From RUG13615 sp040307715 (GTDB lineage Bacteria > Bacillota > Clostridia > Peptostreptococcales > Anaerovoracaceae): a stretch of DNA of 33,168 nt. Each line of letters begins with the position of its first letter. The first letter of the stretch is position 1. Position numbers and translations under genes: made by a program. The notes beneath the pieces were generated by a model. The model saw only the letters and a program-made list of their open reading frames with translations, ran no database searches and was not told the origin of the DNA. The stretch covers positions 1 to 33,168 of the forward strand of contig JAWRJC010000143.1 in the NCBI GenBank assembly GCA_040307715.1, written 5' to 3'. Shown here in pieces: positions 7,534 to 15,160 of this stretch.

Positions 7534-8301
7534 CTAGATCTCGACGACTTCGACTGCCGTACCACCGCGGCGGATCTTGTCGATGATATCGACAGGGGTC
7601 TTGGAATCTGTGATCAGCAGATCCATGTCTGTAAAGTTGCATGTTTTGTAAAAACCTTTGCGCTGGAACTTTGTGTGGTCGAGCAGGGCGATCATTTTAT
7701 GCGCGCTGCGGATATAGCGCTTTTTCAGGTCGTTGATGCCGGATTCGTCGCTCGAGAGGCCTTCTTCCGGATGGGCACCGTCCGCACTGCAGATGAACAC
7801 GTCAATGCCGGCGACGCTGTTGAAAAACTCCTTGGCAAAGGTGCCGTTGGAGGTGCCGTCGTGGGTGAGGAATCCGCCCATCAGATACACTTTGTTCTGT
7901 CCGCCTTCCAGGAGTTTTGCGGCCGTGTGGATGTCGTTGCAGACAATAATGAGCTGGTTCAGTTCATTCAGGAAAGGACATAGCTCGTAGATCGTACTGC
8001 CTGCATCCAGTGCGATGGTGCAGGGGCCTTTGATGTACTTTGCCGCATACGCCGCGATCGCAGCTTTGGCGTCCGCTGCTGTGCTGCGGCGGCTTTCGAG
8101 AGGAGAGGGCATGACGTTCGTCTGGGGCTTCAGTTCCGCTCCCCCGTACGTCTTGTTCAGGATGCCCTGCTTTTCGAGCTGATCCAGATCACGACGGATC
8201 GTTTCGATGGAAACACTGAAGTGTTCTGCCAGATTTGCCGTGTTGATGATCTTTTCCTTTTGCAGCATCCGGACGATCTCCTGCTGCCGGTATCCTTTCA
8301 T
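7534..8301 (-). CDS. DeoR/GlpR-family transcriptional regulator
   Basis: This 255-aa regulator belongs to the DeoR/GlpR family, usually repressors of sugar or polyol catabolism that sense a phosphorylated intermediate. Residues 1-57 form the winged helix-turn-helix, including the family signature SVSIETIRRDLDQLEKQG and the following wing YGGAEL. The rest is the DeoRC sensor domain, with IALDAGSTIYEL (effector phosphate site) and LMGGFLTHDGTSNGTFAKEFF. It is divergent from the FGGY kinase, so it most likely controls that locus and itself. A 17-bp palindrome sits just upstream of its start and next to its likely -10 box. The effector would be the kinase product if the usual DeoR logic holds; that is inference. 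Confidence 0.93.
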   Translation of the reverse strand: MKGYRQQEIVRMLQKEKIINTANLAEHFSVSIETIRRDLDQLEKQGILNKTYGGAELKPQTNVMPSPLESRRSTAADAKAAIAAYAAKYIKGPCTIALDAGSTIYELCPFLNELNQLIIVCNDIHTAAKLLEGGQNKVYLMGGFLTHDGTSNGTFAKEFFNSVAGIDVFICSADGAHPEEGLSSDESGINDLKKRYIRSAHKMIALLDHTKFQRKGFYKTCNFTDMDLLITDSKTPVDIIDKIRRGGTAVEVVEI

Positions 8302-8329
8302 AACGATCCTTTCCGGTTTTTACCATGCA

Positions 8330-8346
8330 AATGTTATGATAACATT
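8330..8346. promoter_or_regulatory. Palindromic operator candidate for the DeoR-family regulator
   Basis: AATGTTATGATAACATT is a perfect dyad: 8 bp, one central G, 8 bp. It lies 28 nt upstream of the regulator start, just downstream of the likely minus-strand -10 box at 8361-8366, where a bound repressor would block its own promoter. The half-site ATGTTA resembles half-sites of GlpR-type operators. Binding is inferred. Confidence 0.65.
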
Positions 8347-8360
8347 CTATAAACATTGTC

Positions 8361-8366
8361 ATTATA
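8361..8366 (-). promoter_or_regulatory. Likely -10 box of the DeoR-family gene
   Basis: The plus strand reads ATTATA here, so the minus strand has a perfect TATAAT. The -35 region 17 nt upstream (8384-8389) reads TTGCAT, which matches only in TTG. Transcription would start near 8354 and run through the palindrome at 8330-8346. Confidence 0.5.
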
Positions 8367-8472
8367 TCTATGTATTGTCGATAATGCAAGCCGTTTTCAC
8401 TCGAAAAGTTTGTAAACATTTGCAGAAAGTTATCACAGTTTTATGAATTGCATAAATAAAACATACAAAACA

Positions 8473-8501
8473 TTGACAAAATGACAACATGTTTCTACAA
8501 T
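8473..8501 (+). promoter_or_regulatory. Sigma-A promoter of the kinase/TRAP locus
   Basis: TTGACA at 8473-8478, a 17-nt spacer, and TACAAT at 8496-8501 make a near-consensus promoter. The 8-bp palindrome AACATGTT (8486-8493) lies in the spacer. An ACATTG/CAATGT dyad (8470-8475 with 8498-8503) overlaps both boxes. Such overlaps suggest a strong promoter held down by a repressor, presumably the divergent DeoR protein. Confidence 0.8.
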
Positions 8502-8543
8502 GTACTTAAAGAGATACATCATTGACTCGAACGGATATCGCGG

Positions 8544-10043
8544 GTGAAAAGGATGGCATACTATCTGGGCATTGATCAGGGAACAACTCTGACAACAGCA
8601 GTGCTGGTAGATGAAGAATGGAAGGTCGCTGCAAAGGCCTCCTGTTCGCATACGAACCATTACCCGCAGCCTGGCTGGGTAGAGCAGGATCCGTGCGAGA
8701 TCTATGAGAATGTCCTGCAGGCGGCAGCGGCAGCGCTGAAAAAAGCCGGCGCGGAGGCTTCGCAGATCCGTGCCCTGGGACTGGATCATCAAGGGGAGAC
8801 CTGTCTGATCTGGGATCGGGAAACAGGCCTTCCGGTTTATCCCGCCATCGTCTGGCAGGACAGAAGGACTTCGAAAGAGGCGGCAACGCTGAAAGAAACA
8901 GCGGGCGGACCGATCAGCCGGCTGACCGGGCTTGCGCCGGACGCCTATTACAGTGCGACAAAGATCGCCTGGATCCTGGACCATACACCGCAGGGACGTG
9001 AAAAGGCAGCCGCAGGGCAGTATCTCATCGGTACGCTCAATACGTACATCTTCTGGCGTCTGTCCGGCGGGACGGTCTACAAAACAGACCCGGCGAGTGC
9101 ATCCTGCATGATGCTGATGGATCTGGCAAAGACCGTCTGGGATCCGGTACTGGTACAAGAGCTTCTGGGGATCTCCGCGGACTGTCTGCCTGAGATCTGT
9201 GACAACAGCACCGTATACGGCTATACAGATCCGGAGGCATTCTTCGGCGTCCGCATCCCGATCGCAGGAAGTTCCGCCGATTCGATGGCCGCCATCATCG
9301 GCGGCGGCTGTTTCGGGACCGGCATCCTGAAAACATCTTACGGCACAGGGAATTTCATGAGTCTGCAGATCGGCAAAACACCGGTCTTTTCCGAACACGG
9401 CGTCGTCACGGACTGTGTATACCGGGAAGCCGGGGATACGTATTATCGGTTCCGCGGGGCTTGCTATACAGCCGGAGCTGCCGTTGAATGGCTGAAGAAC
9501 GGGATCGGGATCATCGATGAACCGAAAGAGACGGCTGCTATTGCCGGTTCTGTGCCGGACACGGGGGGCGTATTCTTTGTCCCTGCTTTTACCGGACTCG
9601 CGACGCCGTACTGGGATCCCTATGCGAGAGGCGCTTTCCTCGGGATCTCCGGCGGAACGGAGCGGGCGCATCTCGTTCGCGCAGTGCTTGAGGCGGTCGC
9701 CTATCAGGTGACGGACTGTTACCGGGCATTGCGCGCAGAGAGCCGTGAGGAGAGTCCTTTGATGCGGGCGGACGGCGGCATGGTGGACAATCCGTTCCTC
9801 ATGCAGCTGCAGGCGGATATGCTGGGGTTCCCGGTCGAAGTGCCCGCCGAGAAAGAAAGCGCGGCATTCGGTGCGGCATGTCTCGCCGCCCATGCGGACG
9901 GCGGGCTTGATACCGTCTTTTCTGTCCGCGATTTCGTGGAGATCAAATGTGTCTATGAACCGGCCATGTCTGCGGACGAACGGGAGACGCGAATGGCCGG
10001 ATACCGGAAAGCTGTGCAAAGAAGCCTTCGCTGGATCGATTGA
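8544..10043 (+). CDS. FGGY-family carbohydrate kinase, GlpK-like, substrate unknown
   Basis: This 499-aa FGGY kinase has the length and layout of glycerol kinase. The N-terminal ATP-phosphate loop is YYLGIDQGTT and VWQDRRT follows. In the C-terminal half are YGTGNFMSLQIG and the GlpK-like stretch VPAFTGLATPYWDPYARGA, then the adenosine segment DGGMVDNPFLMQLQADMLG. Glycerol-contact positions differ. Where E. coli GlpK has NQRE (Arg83-Glu84), this protein has HQGE (Gly84-Glu85). Where GlpK has GDQQ (Asp245-Gln246), this has SADS. The TKIAWILDH region is conserved. The substrate is therefore probably not plain glycerol. I use GTG at 8544, with a weak GGA site 8 nt upstream; ATG at 8553 is the alternative and lacks a usable ribosome site. 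It heads the TRAP locus opposite the DeoR regulator. Confidence 0.87.
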   Translation: MKRMAYYLGIDQGTTLTTAVLVDEEWKVAAKASCSHTNHYPQPGWVEQDPCEIYENVLQAAAAALKKAGAEASQIRALGLDHQGETCLIWDRETGLPVYPAIVWQDRRTSKEAATLKETAGGPISRLTGLAPDAYYSATKIAWILDHTPQGREKAAAGQYLIGTLNTYIFWRLSGGTVYKTDPASASCMMLMDLAKTVWDPVLVQELLGISADCLPEICDNSTVYGYTDPEAFFGVRIPIAGSSADSMAAIIGGGCFGTGILKTSYGTGNFMSLQIGKTPVFSEHGVVTDCVYREAGDTYYRFRGACYTAGAAVEWLKNGIGIIDEPKETAAIAGSVPDTGGVFFVPAFTGLATPYWDPYARGAFLGISGGTERAHLVRAVLEAVAYQVTDCYRALRAESREESPLMRADGGMVDNPFLMQLQADMLGFPVEVPAEKESAAFGAACLAAHADGGLDTVFSVRDFVEIKCVYEPAMSADERETRMAGYRKAVQRSLRWID

Positions 10044-10113
10044 CAGCGGGGGGCGTGAAAGGGGGCGATTCCCTTGCGGGACCGTGCAGTTTCAGAAAGT
10101 CCATAGGTATTAG

Positions 10114-10126
10114 ACGGCAGTGCCGT
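10114..10126. repeat. 13-bp palindrome ahead of the TRAP genes
   Basis: ACGGCA, one G, TGCCGT form a perfect dyad in the 137-nt gap between the kinase and the TRAP binding-protein gene. No T run follows, so it is not a terminator. It may be an operator or a short RNA hairpin. I see no convincing promoter in this gap. Confidence 0.4.
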
Positions 10127-10180
10127 TTGATATAGCACTTTTGTCCATTTTGTCAACGAATGTTCAGAGAGGAGAAAAAA

Positions 10181-11248
10181 ATGAAGAAGATGAAAAGAGT
10201 CGTACCCATCATGCTGGCTATGATGATGGTACTCGCCTTCTCGCTGGCAGGCTGCGGCGGCAGCGGTGATGCGGGAAGCGGCGATGCTGCTGCGGATGAC
10301 ACCGTTTATGAATGGGATCTGTCCTGCGAATACTCGGCTGATAACCATCAGACCATCGCGCTGGAAGATGCAGCCAAGGAAATCGAAGAGAAGACAGACG
10401 GCCATGTAAAGATCACAGTCTATCCGAACATGGCGCTCGGCGATTACACTGTTGTGTACGGACAGGTCATGACCGGTGATATCGCGATGTGCGCGAACCC
10501 GATCGCTGCCGAATACGACAGCCGTGTTGATGTCATGAACATGCCGTTCCTGTCCTCCAACTTCGATGAATTTGAGAAAAACTATCTCGATAAGGACAGC
10601 TACATGTGGAAACTGTTCGACGAGATCACACAGGAAGACGGCGTCAAACTGCTTGGTTTCTTCAATGCAGGTTTCATGGGCCTGGGTGCCAAGAAGGTCG
10701 ATAAGGAAGACTTTGCATTCCTGACCGGCACAGATTCCAAGACCATGCTGATGAGATGCCCGCCCGCGAATTCCTACAACTATACCATGGAAGCCATGGG
10801 CTACAACACGACCGTCATCCCGTATGCTGACCTTTATTCCGCACTGCAGAGCAACCTCTGCGACGGCTGGCTCGGCGGTTCCGGTCTGGTCAACTACGAC
10901 TCCTTCCGTGATGCGATCAGCTACTTCATCGACTGCAATGTCATCAACGAGTCCATTCCTGTCATGATGAATCAGGAACTGTTCGACAGTCTGCCGGCAG
11001 AGTATCAGGATGTCATCGTCGAGGTATTCGATGAGATGTCCGCGCGTGTCAACAACGAGCGTAAAGAACAGGAAGCGCAGGCACTGGTAGACATGGAAGC
11101 GTACGGCATCACCGTCATCACCCCGACTGAGGATGAACTGAATGCGCTGCGTGACCGCATCCGTGCAGAAGTCTGGCCGAAACTGGCAGAAGACCTCGGT
11201 CAGGACACGATCGATGAGATCTGCGACATCTACGGTGTTGAGCTGTAA
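10181..11248 (+). CDS. TRAP transporter substrate-binding lipoprotein (DctP type)
   Basis: This 355-aa extracytoplasmic receptor would capture the substrate and deliver it to the membrane permease. The N-terminus is a lipoprotein signal: basic MKKMKR, a hydrophobic stretch, then the lipobox LAGC with Cys25, which would anchor it to the outside of the membrane. A Gly/Ser/Asp-rich linker follows. The mature part starts with the DctP-like DLSCEYSADNHQTIALEDAAKEIEEKTDGHVKI region, shown here only by its key parts SADN and KEIEEKTDG, and continues with MALGDYTVVYGQVMTGDIAM. The ATG at 10181 follows AGAGAGGAG at about 7 nt, which fits better than the upstream in-frame ATG at 10160. The usual substrate-carboxylate arginine may be the one in MLMRCPP, which I could not confirm by alignment. 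The substrate is unknown. Confidence 0.92.
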   Translation: MKKMKRVVPIMLAMMMVLAFSLAGCGGSGDAGSGDAAADDTVYEWDLSCEYSADNHQTIALEDAAKEIEEKTDGHVKITVYPNMALGDYTVVYGQVMTGDIAMCANPIAAEYDSRVDVMNMPFLSSNFDEFEKNYLDKDSYMWKLFDEITQEDGVKLLGFFNAGFMGLGAKKVDKEDFAFLTGTDSKTMLMRCPPANSYNYTMEAMGYNTTVIPYADLYSALQSNLCDGWLGGSGLVNYDSFRDAISYFIDCNVINESIPVMMNQELFDSLPAEYQDVIVEVFDEMSARVNNERKEQEAQALVDMEAYGITVITPTEDELNALRDRIRAEVWPKLAEDLGQDTIDEICDIYGVEL

Positions 11249-11274
11249 AGAATAAACCTCTTTTGCCTCTGTAA

Positions 11275-11302
11275 GGCGGAGCGCCCGGAAAGACGCTCCG
11301 CC
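11275..11302 (+). other. Intergenic hairpin between the binding protein and permease genes
   Basis: GGCGGAGCG (11275-11283) pairs perfectly with CGCTCCGCC (11294-11302) across a 10-nt loop. No T tract follows, so it is unlikely to be an efficient intrinsic terminator. Hairpins in this place often protect the 3' end of the binding-protein message, so more receptor than permease is made. That role is inferred from position. Confidence 0.6.
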
Positions 11303-11345
11303 CGGCAGGGGCTCTGGTTTACCGGCTCGCACAAGGAGAAGACAT

Positions 11346-11918
11346 ATGAGACAAAAGGTTGAAAACTTTTTCCTTTGGAAATGGCTGCTGTACGCAGAGC
11401 GATTCGTCATTATTCTCTGCGCAGTCGCGGTCATTGTTCTGATTGGAACAGGTGTTGTCTGCCGTTATATCCTGCATATCAACTTCACAAGCAAGGATGA
11501 ACTCCTTGTCATCTTTGCTTTGTGGCTGTACTTTGTCGGCGGTATGGAAGGGGGCAACTATCTGGATAATCATATCAAAGCCGATGTCATGTCCGTCTTC
11601 GTCCACAATGAAAAAGCGGAGCGGATCCTCAATGTCATCGTCAAGCTCATTTCACTGGCAGTTTCGATCCTGCTGGCTGTCTGGGCATGGCAGTATTTCC
11701 AGCTTTGTCTGCGCCTTGGCGGGGACACCAGAGTCCTGCATCTGCCGATGCTGTGCTCACGTGGTGCGCTTGTGGTCGGGTACATGATCCCGGTCATCTA
11801 TAATGTCTATCACATGTGCATCGCCGTTGCCGATCTGCTCCATCCAAGATCACCGGATCCGGTGTTATCGGATAGAACGGTTTCGGAAGCGGAACTGACG
11901 GGGGGTGATGCGGCATGA
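11346..11918 (+). CDS. TRAP transporter small permease subunit (DctQ type)
   Basis: This 190-aa integral membrane protein is the small four-helix permease subunit. Hydrophobic segments are at about residues 15-37, 53-66, 90-113 and 131-156. Family features are VVCRYILHINFTSKDELLVIFALW (the conserved CRY...E region before helix 2) and WLYFVGGMEG. It starts at the ATG 11346 behind AAGGAG and ends with the ATGA overlap into the large permease at 11915, a normal coupling for Q and M. The 97-nt gap from the binding-protein gene holds the hairpin at 11275-11302. DctQ proteins are poorly conserved, so neighbourhood is an important part of the call. Confidence 0.9.
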   Translation: MRQKVENFFLWKWLLYAERFVIILCAVAVIVLIGTGVVCRYILHINFTSKDELLVIFALWLYFVGGMEGGNYLDNHIKADVMSVFVHNEKAERILNVIVKLISLAVSILLAVWAWQYFQLCLRLGGDTRVLHLPMLCSRGALVVGYMIPVIYNVYHMCIAVADLLHPRSPDPVLSDRTVSEAELTGGDAA

Positions 11919-13225
11919 TCCATATCGCCATATCGTTCATCATCCTGATCGTTCTTCTGATCATCGGTGTGCCGGTCCTGTACTGTTTCGGAGCATCGCT
12001 GCTGTATGCCGCGTTTACTCTCGGATACACGGCGACCGGTATGTTCCCGACGATCTACGGCAAACTGTCTTCGGTCGTGCTCCTGTCGATCCCTCTGTTC
12101 ATAATGGCGGGCAAGATCATGGAGCATGGAAAGATCGGGGATGCGCTCATCGGATTTATCGAACTGTTCATCGGGAAGATCAAAGGGAGCCTTGCGATCA
12201 TCACTGCTGTCGCGAGCGCTGTCTTCGGATCGATCTGCGGCTCCGGGATGGCGACGCTGTCCTGCATCGGGTCGCTGATGATGCCCCGCATGAAGGAAAA
12301 ACGATATCCGATGGAAATCGCAGCTGCGGTCGCGTGCTGTTCGGCGCCGCTTGGAATGCTCATTCCACCGAGCAGTCTCTGCATTGTCGTAGCGTGGGGC
12401 GCCAATCTGTCCGTTACCGCCTGTTTCCTTTCAACGCTGATTCCCGGTATCATCCTTACAATCCTGATCTCATTGAATGCCTATTTCATGCTGAGAAGGA
12501 AAGATATCACCAAGGGCAGCGGATTGGATGACGGCGTCAAGCTGGGGCAGGTCGTCCTGCCGCGCACCTGGCACGCACTGCCTGCGCTGCTCATGCCGTT
12601 CATCATCCTTGGCGGGATCTACGGCGGCATCATGACAGCAACGGAAGCAGCTGCTGTAGCCGCGATCTACGCGATACCGGTAGCGGTGTTCATCTACAAA
12701 GGAATCTCGGTGAAAGGGCTGAAAGATGTCCTGCTCGAGGGCGGACGTACGACCGGTGTCATCATGGTCATGTGCGTTATGACCATGGCGCTCGGACAGA
12801 TCCTGACGATGGAAAAACTGCCGACAAAACTTCTTGAAGTACTTACTGCAGTATCGGACAACAAGTATGTCATCCTGCTGATGATCAATATCTTTCTGGT
12901 ACTGATCGGCATGATCATGGATGATACATGTGCAACGATGCTCTGCTCGCCGCTGCTGATTCCGATCGGCATTGCGCTGGGCGTCAATCCGTATCAGATG
13001 TGCGCGATCATGGTCGTCAACATCGGTATGGGCAACGTCACACCGCCGACGGCGCCTTTCCTGTACATGGCATCCGGTATGGCCGGCGTCAACGCAGCAA
13101 AGGCAATGAAGCCGACGATCCTGATCATTTTGCTCGGCTATATCCCGGTACTGATTCTTGTAACAATGATCCCTGAGCTGTCCACATGGCTTCCCGGCCT
13201 GATCCTCGGTTCTAAGATCGCTTAA
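11915..13225 (+). CDS. TRAP transporter large permease subunit (DctM type)
   Basis: This 436-aa protein is the large TRAP permease, the transport channel proper, driven by an ion gradient and normally with about a dozen membrane helices. Signatures include the N-terminal IGVPVLYCFGAS, then IPLFIMAGKIMEHG, and SAVFGSICGSGMATLSCIG. The middle carries EIAAAVACCSAPLGMLIPPS. The C-terminal repeat has the GMIMDDTCATMLCSPLLIPI and GNVTPPTAPFLYMASG segments. It is the usual length for a stand-alone DctM. Its start overlaps the small permease stop by 4 nt, and the next gene follows after 22 nt. The TRAP set is complete (P, Q and M) and is cotranscribed with the kinase upstream as far as the sequence shows. 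Confidence 0.95.
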   Translation: MIHIAISFIILIVLLIIGVPVLYCFGASLLYAAFTLGYTATGMFPTIYGKLSSVVLLSIPLFIMAGKIMEHGKIGDALIGFIELFIGKIKGSLAIITAVASAVFGSICGSGMATLSCIGSLMMPRMKEKRYPMEIAAAVACCSAPLGMLIPPSSLCIVVAWGANLSVTACFLSTLIPGIILTILISLNAYFMLRRKDITKGSGLDDGVKLGQVVLPRTWHALPALLMPFIILGGIYGGIMTATEAAAVAAIYAIPVAVFIYKGISVKGLKDVLLEGGRTTGVIMVMCVMTMALGQILTMEKLPTKLLEVLTAVSDNKYVILLMINIFLVLIGMIMDDTCATMLCSPLLIPIGIALGVNPYQMCAIMVVNIGMGNVTPPTAPFLYMASGMAGVNAAKAMKPTILIILLGYIPVLILVTMIPELSTWLPGLILGSKIA

Positions 13226-13247
13226 GCTTGATGGAGGAGCTCATTGT

Positions 13248-14261
13248 ATGAATAAAGCACAACTCAAATTCCTATCGCAGGAAGACATCCTGTCTCTGGA
13301 TATCCCGTATATGGATGTGATCGATGCGGTCGAACGGGTTATGAGTGAATTTGCGAAAGGGACCTGCCAGCTGCCGGTGAAGATCCACGTCAACACAAGA
13401 CCGGACACGTATATCAATGCAATGCCTGCTTATGTGGGCGGTGAGCATGATATCACCGGGTTGAAATGGGTGGCAGGATACCCGGAGAACCGAAAAAAAG
13501 GCATGCCGGTCACCTGCGGTATCATGGTCATGAATGACAGCGAGACCGGTCTTGTCAAAGCATTCCTCGATGCCCGCTGGATCACCGCGAGCCGTACGGC
13601 TGCTGTTGCCGCAGTCACGGCGAAGTATTGCAAGCCTGCAGAAACGCGCGCGATGACGATCATCGGTGCGGGCGAGCAGGGCAAGTGGAACGCCCGCCTG
13701 TTCAAACTCGTCATTCCGGAACTGAAAAAGATCTATATCGGGGACATCTATGAACCGGCAATCGACAGCTATCTCAAAAAGATGCAACCACTGCTTCCCG
13801 ATGTGGAGATCATACCGATCTATACCGATGAAGAGCGGCAGGCGGCAATCGATGATTCACAGATCCTTCTCACCGCTACGCAGCGCGGTGACAAGCCGAT
13901 CATCTACAGCGAGATGCTTCACAAAGGCATGCTCGGGATCCCGCTGGAGAGCACTGCGTGGGAAGGGAAGACCTATACCAGATTTGCGGACCGGTTTGTC
14001 TGCGACGACTGGAACCTCGTGCAGACTTATCTGCGCGACGGCAAGTATACAGATGGCGTGCCGGATGAATACTGCCTGCTCGGCGATATTATCAACGGTA
14101 CTGTGCCCGGCAGAGAAAGCGAAGATGAATTCGTGATCACTTCCTCGCACGGCATCGCCCTGAGCGATGTGGCGGTCGCGGAGATGATCCTGCAAAAGGC
14201 GGATGAAAACGGCGCGGGACAGATCCTCACTCTGATGGAAGAGGAGGATATCCTGCGGTAA
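13248..14261 (+). CDS. Ornithine cyclodeaminase/mu-crystallin family protein
   Basis: This 337-aa NAD(P)-dependent family member has the N-terminal substrate region with NAMPAYVGG and GLKWVAGYPENRKKGMP, followed by DARWITASRTAAVAAV. The Rossmann loop is IIGAGEQGKWNARLF. Members act as ornithine cyclodeaminases, alanine dehydrogenases or imine reductases. By eye, the Lys and Arg that bind the substrate carboxylate are present. The segment that carries the catalytic Asp in ornithine cyclodeaminase (GDCPGKT) here reads TAWEGKT, so true cyclodeaminase activity is doubtful. The gene follows the TRAP permease by 22 nt with GGAGG ahead of its ATG and is the last gene before a strong terminator, so it probably acts on the imported compound or a derivative. 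The reaction is unknown. Confidence 0.85.
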   Translation: MNKAQLKFLSQEDILSLDIPYMDVIDAVERVMSEFAKGTCQLPVKIHVNTRPDTYINAMPAYVGGEHDITGLKWVAGYPENRKKGMPVTCGIMVMNDSETGLVKAFLDARWITASRTAAVAAVTAKYCKPAETRAMTIIGAGEQGKWNARLFKLVIPELKKIYIGDIYEPAIDSYLKKMQPLLPDVEIIPIYTDEERQAAIDDSQILLTATQRGDKPIIYSEMLHKGMLGIPLESTAWEGKTYTRFADRFVCDDWNLVQTYLRDGKYTDGVPDEYCLLGDIINGTVPGRESEDEFVITSSHGIALSDVAVAEMILQKADENGAGQILTLMEEEDILR

Positions 14262-14297
14262 ATCAAACTCTTCTTTCGGAAGAACTTCCTTCCAGTA

Positions 14298-14336
14298 AAA
14301 GAAAACCCGCACCGGTATACGGCGCGGGTTTTCTTT
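14298..14336. terminator. Bidirectional terminator between the TRAP locus and deoD
   Basis: A 13-bp perfect arm pairs AAAGAAAACCCGC (14298-14310) with GCGGGTTTTCTTT (14324-14336). Runs of T follow the GC core on both strands, so it serves the plus-strand locus and the minus-strand deoD gene that converge here. Confidence 0.92.
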
Positions 14337-14353
14337 GTGATTGAAATGAAAGA

Positions 14354-15061
14354 TCAGGCGGTGGCGATCTCCAGCGCGAAGCGGACCATGTCGTCGTTCG
14401 CGGAAAGCCGTTCTTCGACGGTCGCTTTCTCACCGGTCACGAAGTGGTCGGTGATCGTCATCATCGCGAGGGCGTTGACCCCGTTGTAGGCGGCGTTCAT
14501 GTAGAGTGCCGCGGCTTCCATCTCGACGGCCATGACGCCCATCCTGGCCCACTTTTTCCACCAGTCCGGTTCGGTCTCGTAGAAGACGTCGCAGGAGACG
14601 ATGTTGCCGGCGGTAACGGACAGGCCGAGGCCTTTGTTGACTTCCATTGCTTTCTTAAGAAGCGCCCAGGAAGCGTTCGGCGCATAATTACCGGGGATGC
14701 TGAAGGCGTGCTGATAGTTGGAGTCCGTCGAAGCGGCGATCCCGAGAACGACATCCTTGATCTTTATGTCTTCATGGAAAGAACCGGCAGTGCCGATGCG
14801 GATCAGGTTCTGTACGTCATACTCGGTCATCAGCTCCCAGGAGTAGATCCCCATCGAGGGCATGCCCATGCCGGTGCCCTGCACGGAGACAGGGACACCT
14901 TTATAGGTGCCGGTGTAGCCGTACATGTTGCGGACATCGGAATATAAGACCGCACCGTCCAGATAATTCTCCGCGATGTGCTTTGCGCGGAGCGGATCAC
15001 CGGGAAGCAGGATGCTTTCAGCGATGTCGCCTTTGTTCGCTGCATTGATATGTGTACTCAT
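14354..15061 (-). CDS. deoD: Purine nucleoside phosphorylase, DeoD type
   Basis: DeoD cleaves purine (deoxy)ribonucleosides with phosphate to give the base and (deoxy)ribose 1-phosphate in purine salvage. The 235-aa length matches the hexameric bacterial enzyme. Signatures are the phosphate/ribose region LLPGDPLRAKHIAENYL, the GTGMGMPSMGIYSWEL loop, IRIGTAGSF, and the ribose-binding VMAVEMEAAALY. The C-terminal TITDHFVTGE includes the Asp that protonates the base. It ends next to the shared terminator. The 43 nt between its start and the upstream DUF937 terminator hold no clear sigma-A promoter or strong ribosome site, so its promoter is unresolved. It converges on the TRAP locus, which is probably chance rather than function. 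Confidence 0.95.
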   Translation of the reverse strand: MSTHINAANKGDIAESILLPGDPLRAKHIAENYLDGAVLYSDVRNMYGYTGTYKGVPVSVQGTGMGMPSMGIYSWELMTEYDVQNLIRIGTAGSFHEDIKIKDVVLGIAASTDSNYQHAFSIPGNYAPNASWALLKKAMEVNKGLGLSVTAGNIVSCDVFYETEPDWWKKWARMGVMAVEMEAAALYMNAAYNGVNALAMMTITDHFVTGEKATVEERLSANDDMVRFALEIATA

Positions 15062-15104
15062 GAGTGGCTCGCTTTCTGTTGTGTTGAAATCATTCGTTCC
15101 TCTT

Positions 15105-15141
15105 AGAAAAAGGCCGGCGGCATGGAGATGCGCCGGCCTTT
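15105..15141 (-). terminator. Terminator of the DUF937 gene
   Basis: AAAGGCCGGCG (15109-15119) pairs with CGCCGGCCTTT (15131-15141), an 11-bp GC-rich stem. Read on the minus strand, the stem ends in a TTTTTC tract. It stands 20 nt after the DUF937 stop. Confidence 0.9.
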
Positions 15142-15160
15142 GACTAAGCTGTTTGCTGGA

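Noticed and set aside
9953..11434. A 493-codon minus-strand frame opposite the TRAP binding-protein gene.
   Set aside because: No domain or ribosome site; the sense gene has a lipoprotein signal and a DctP fold.
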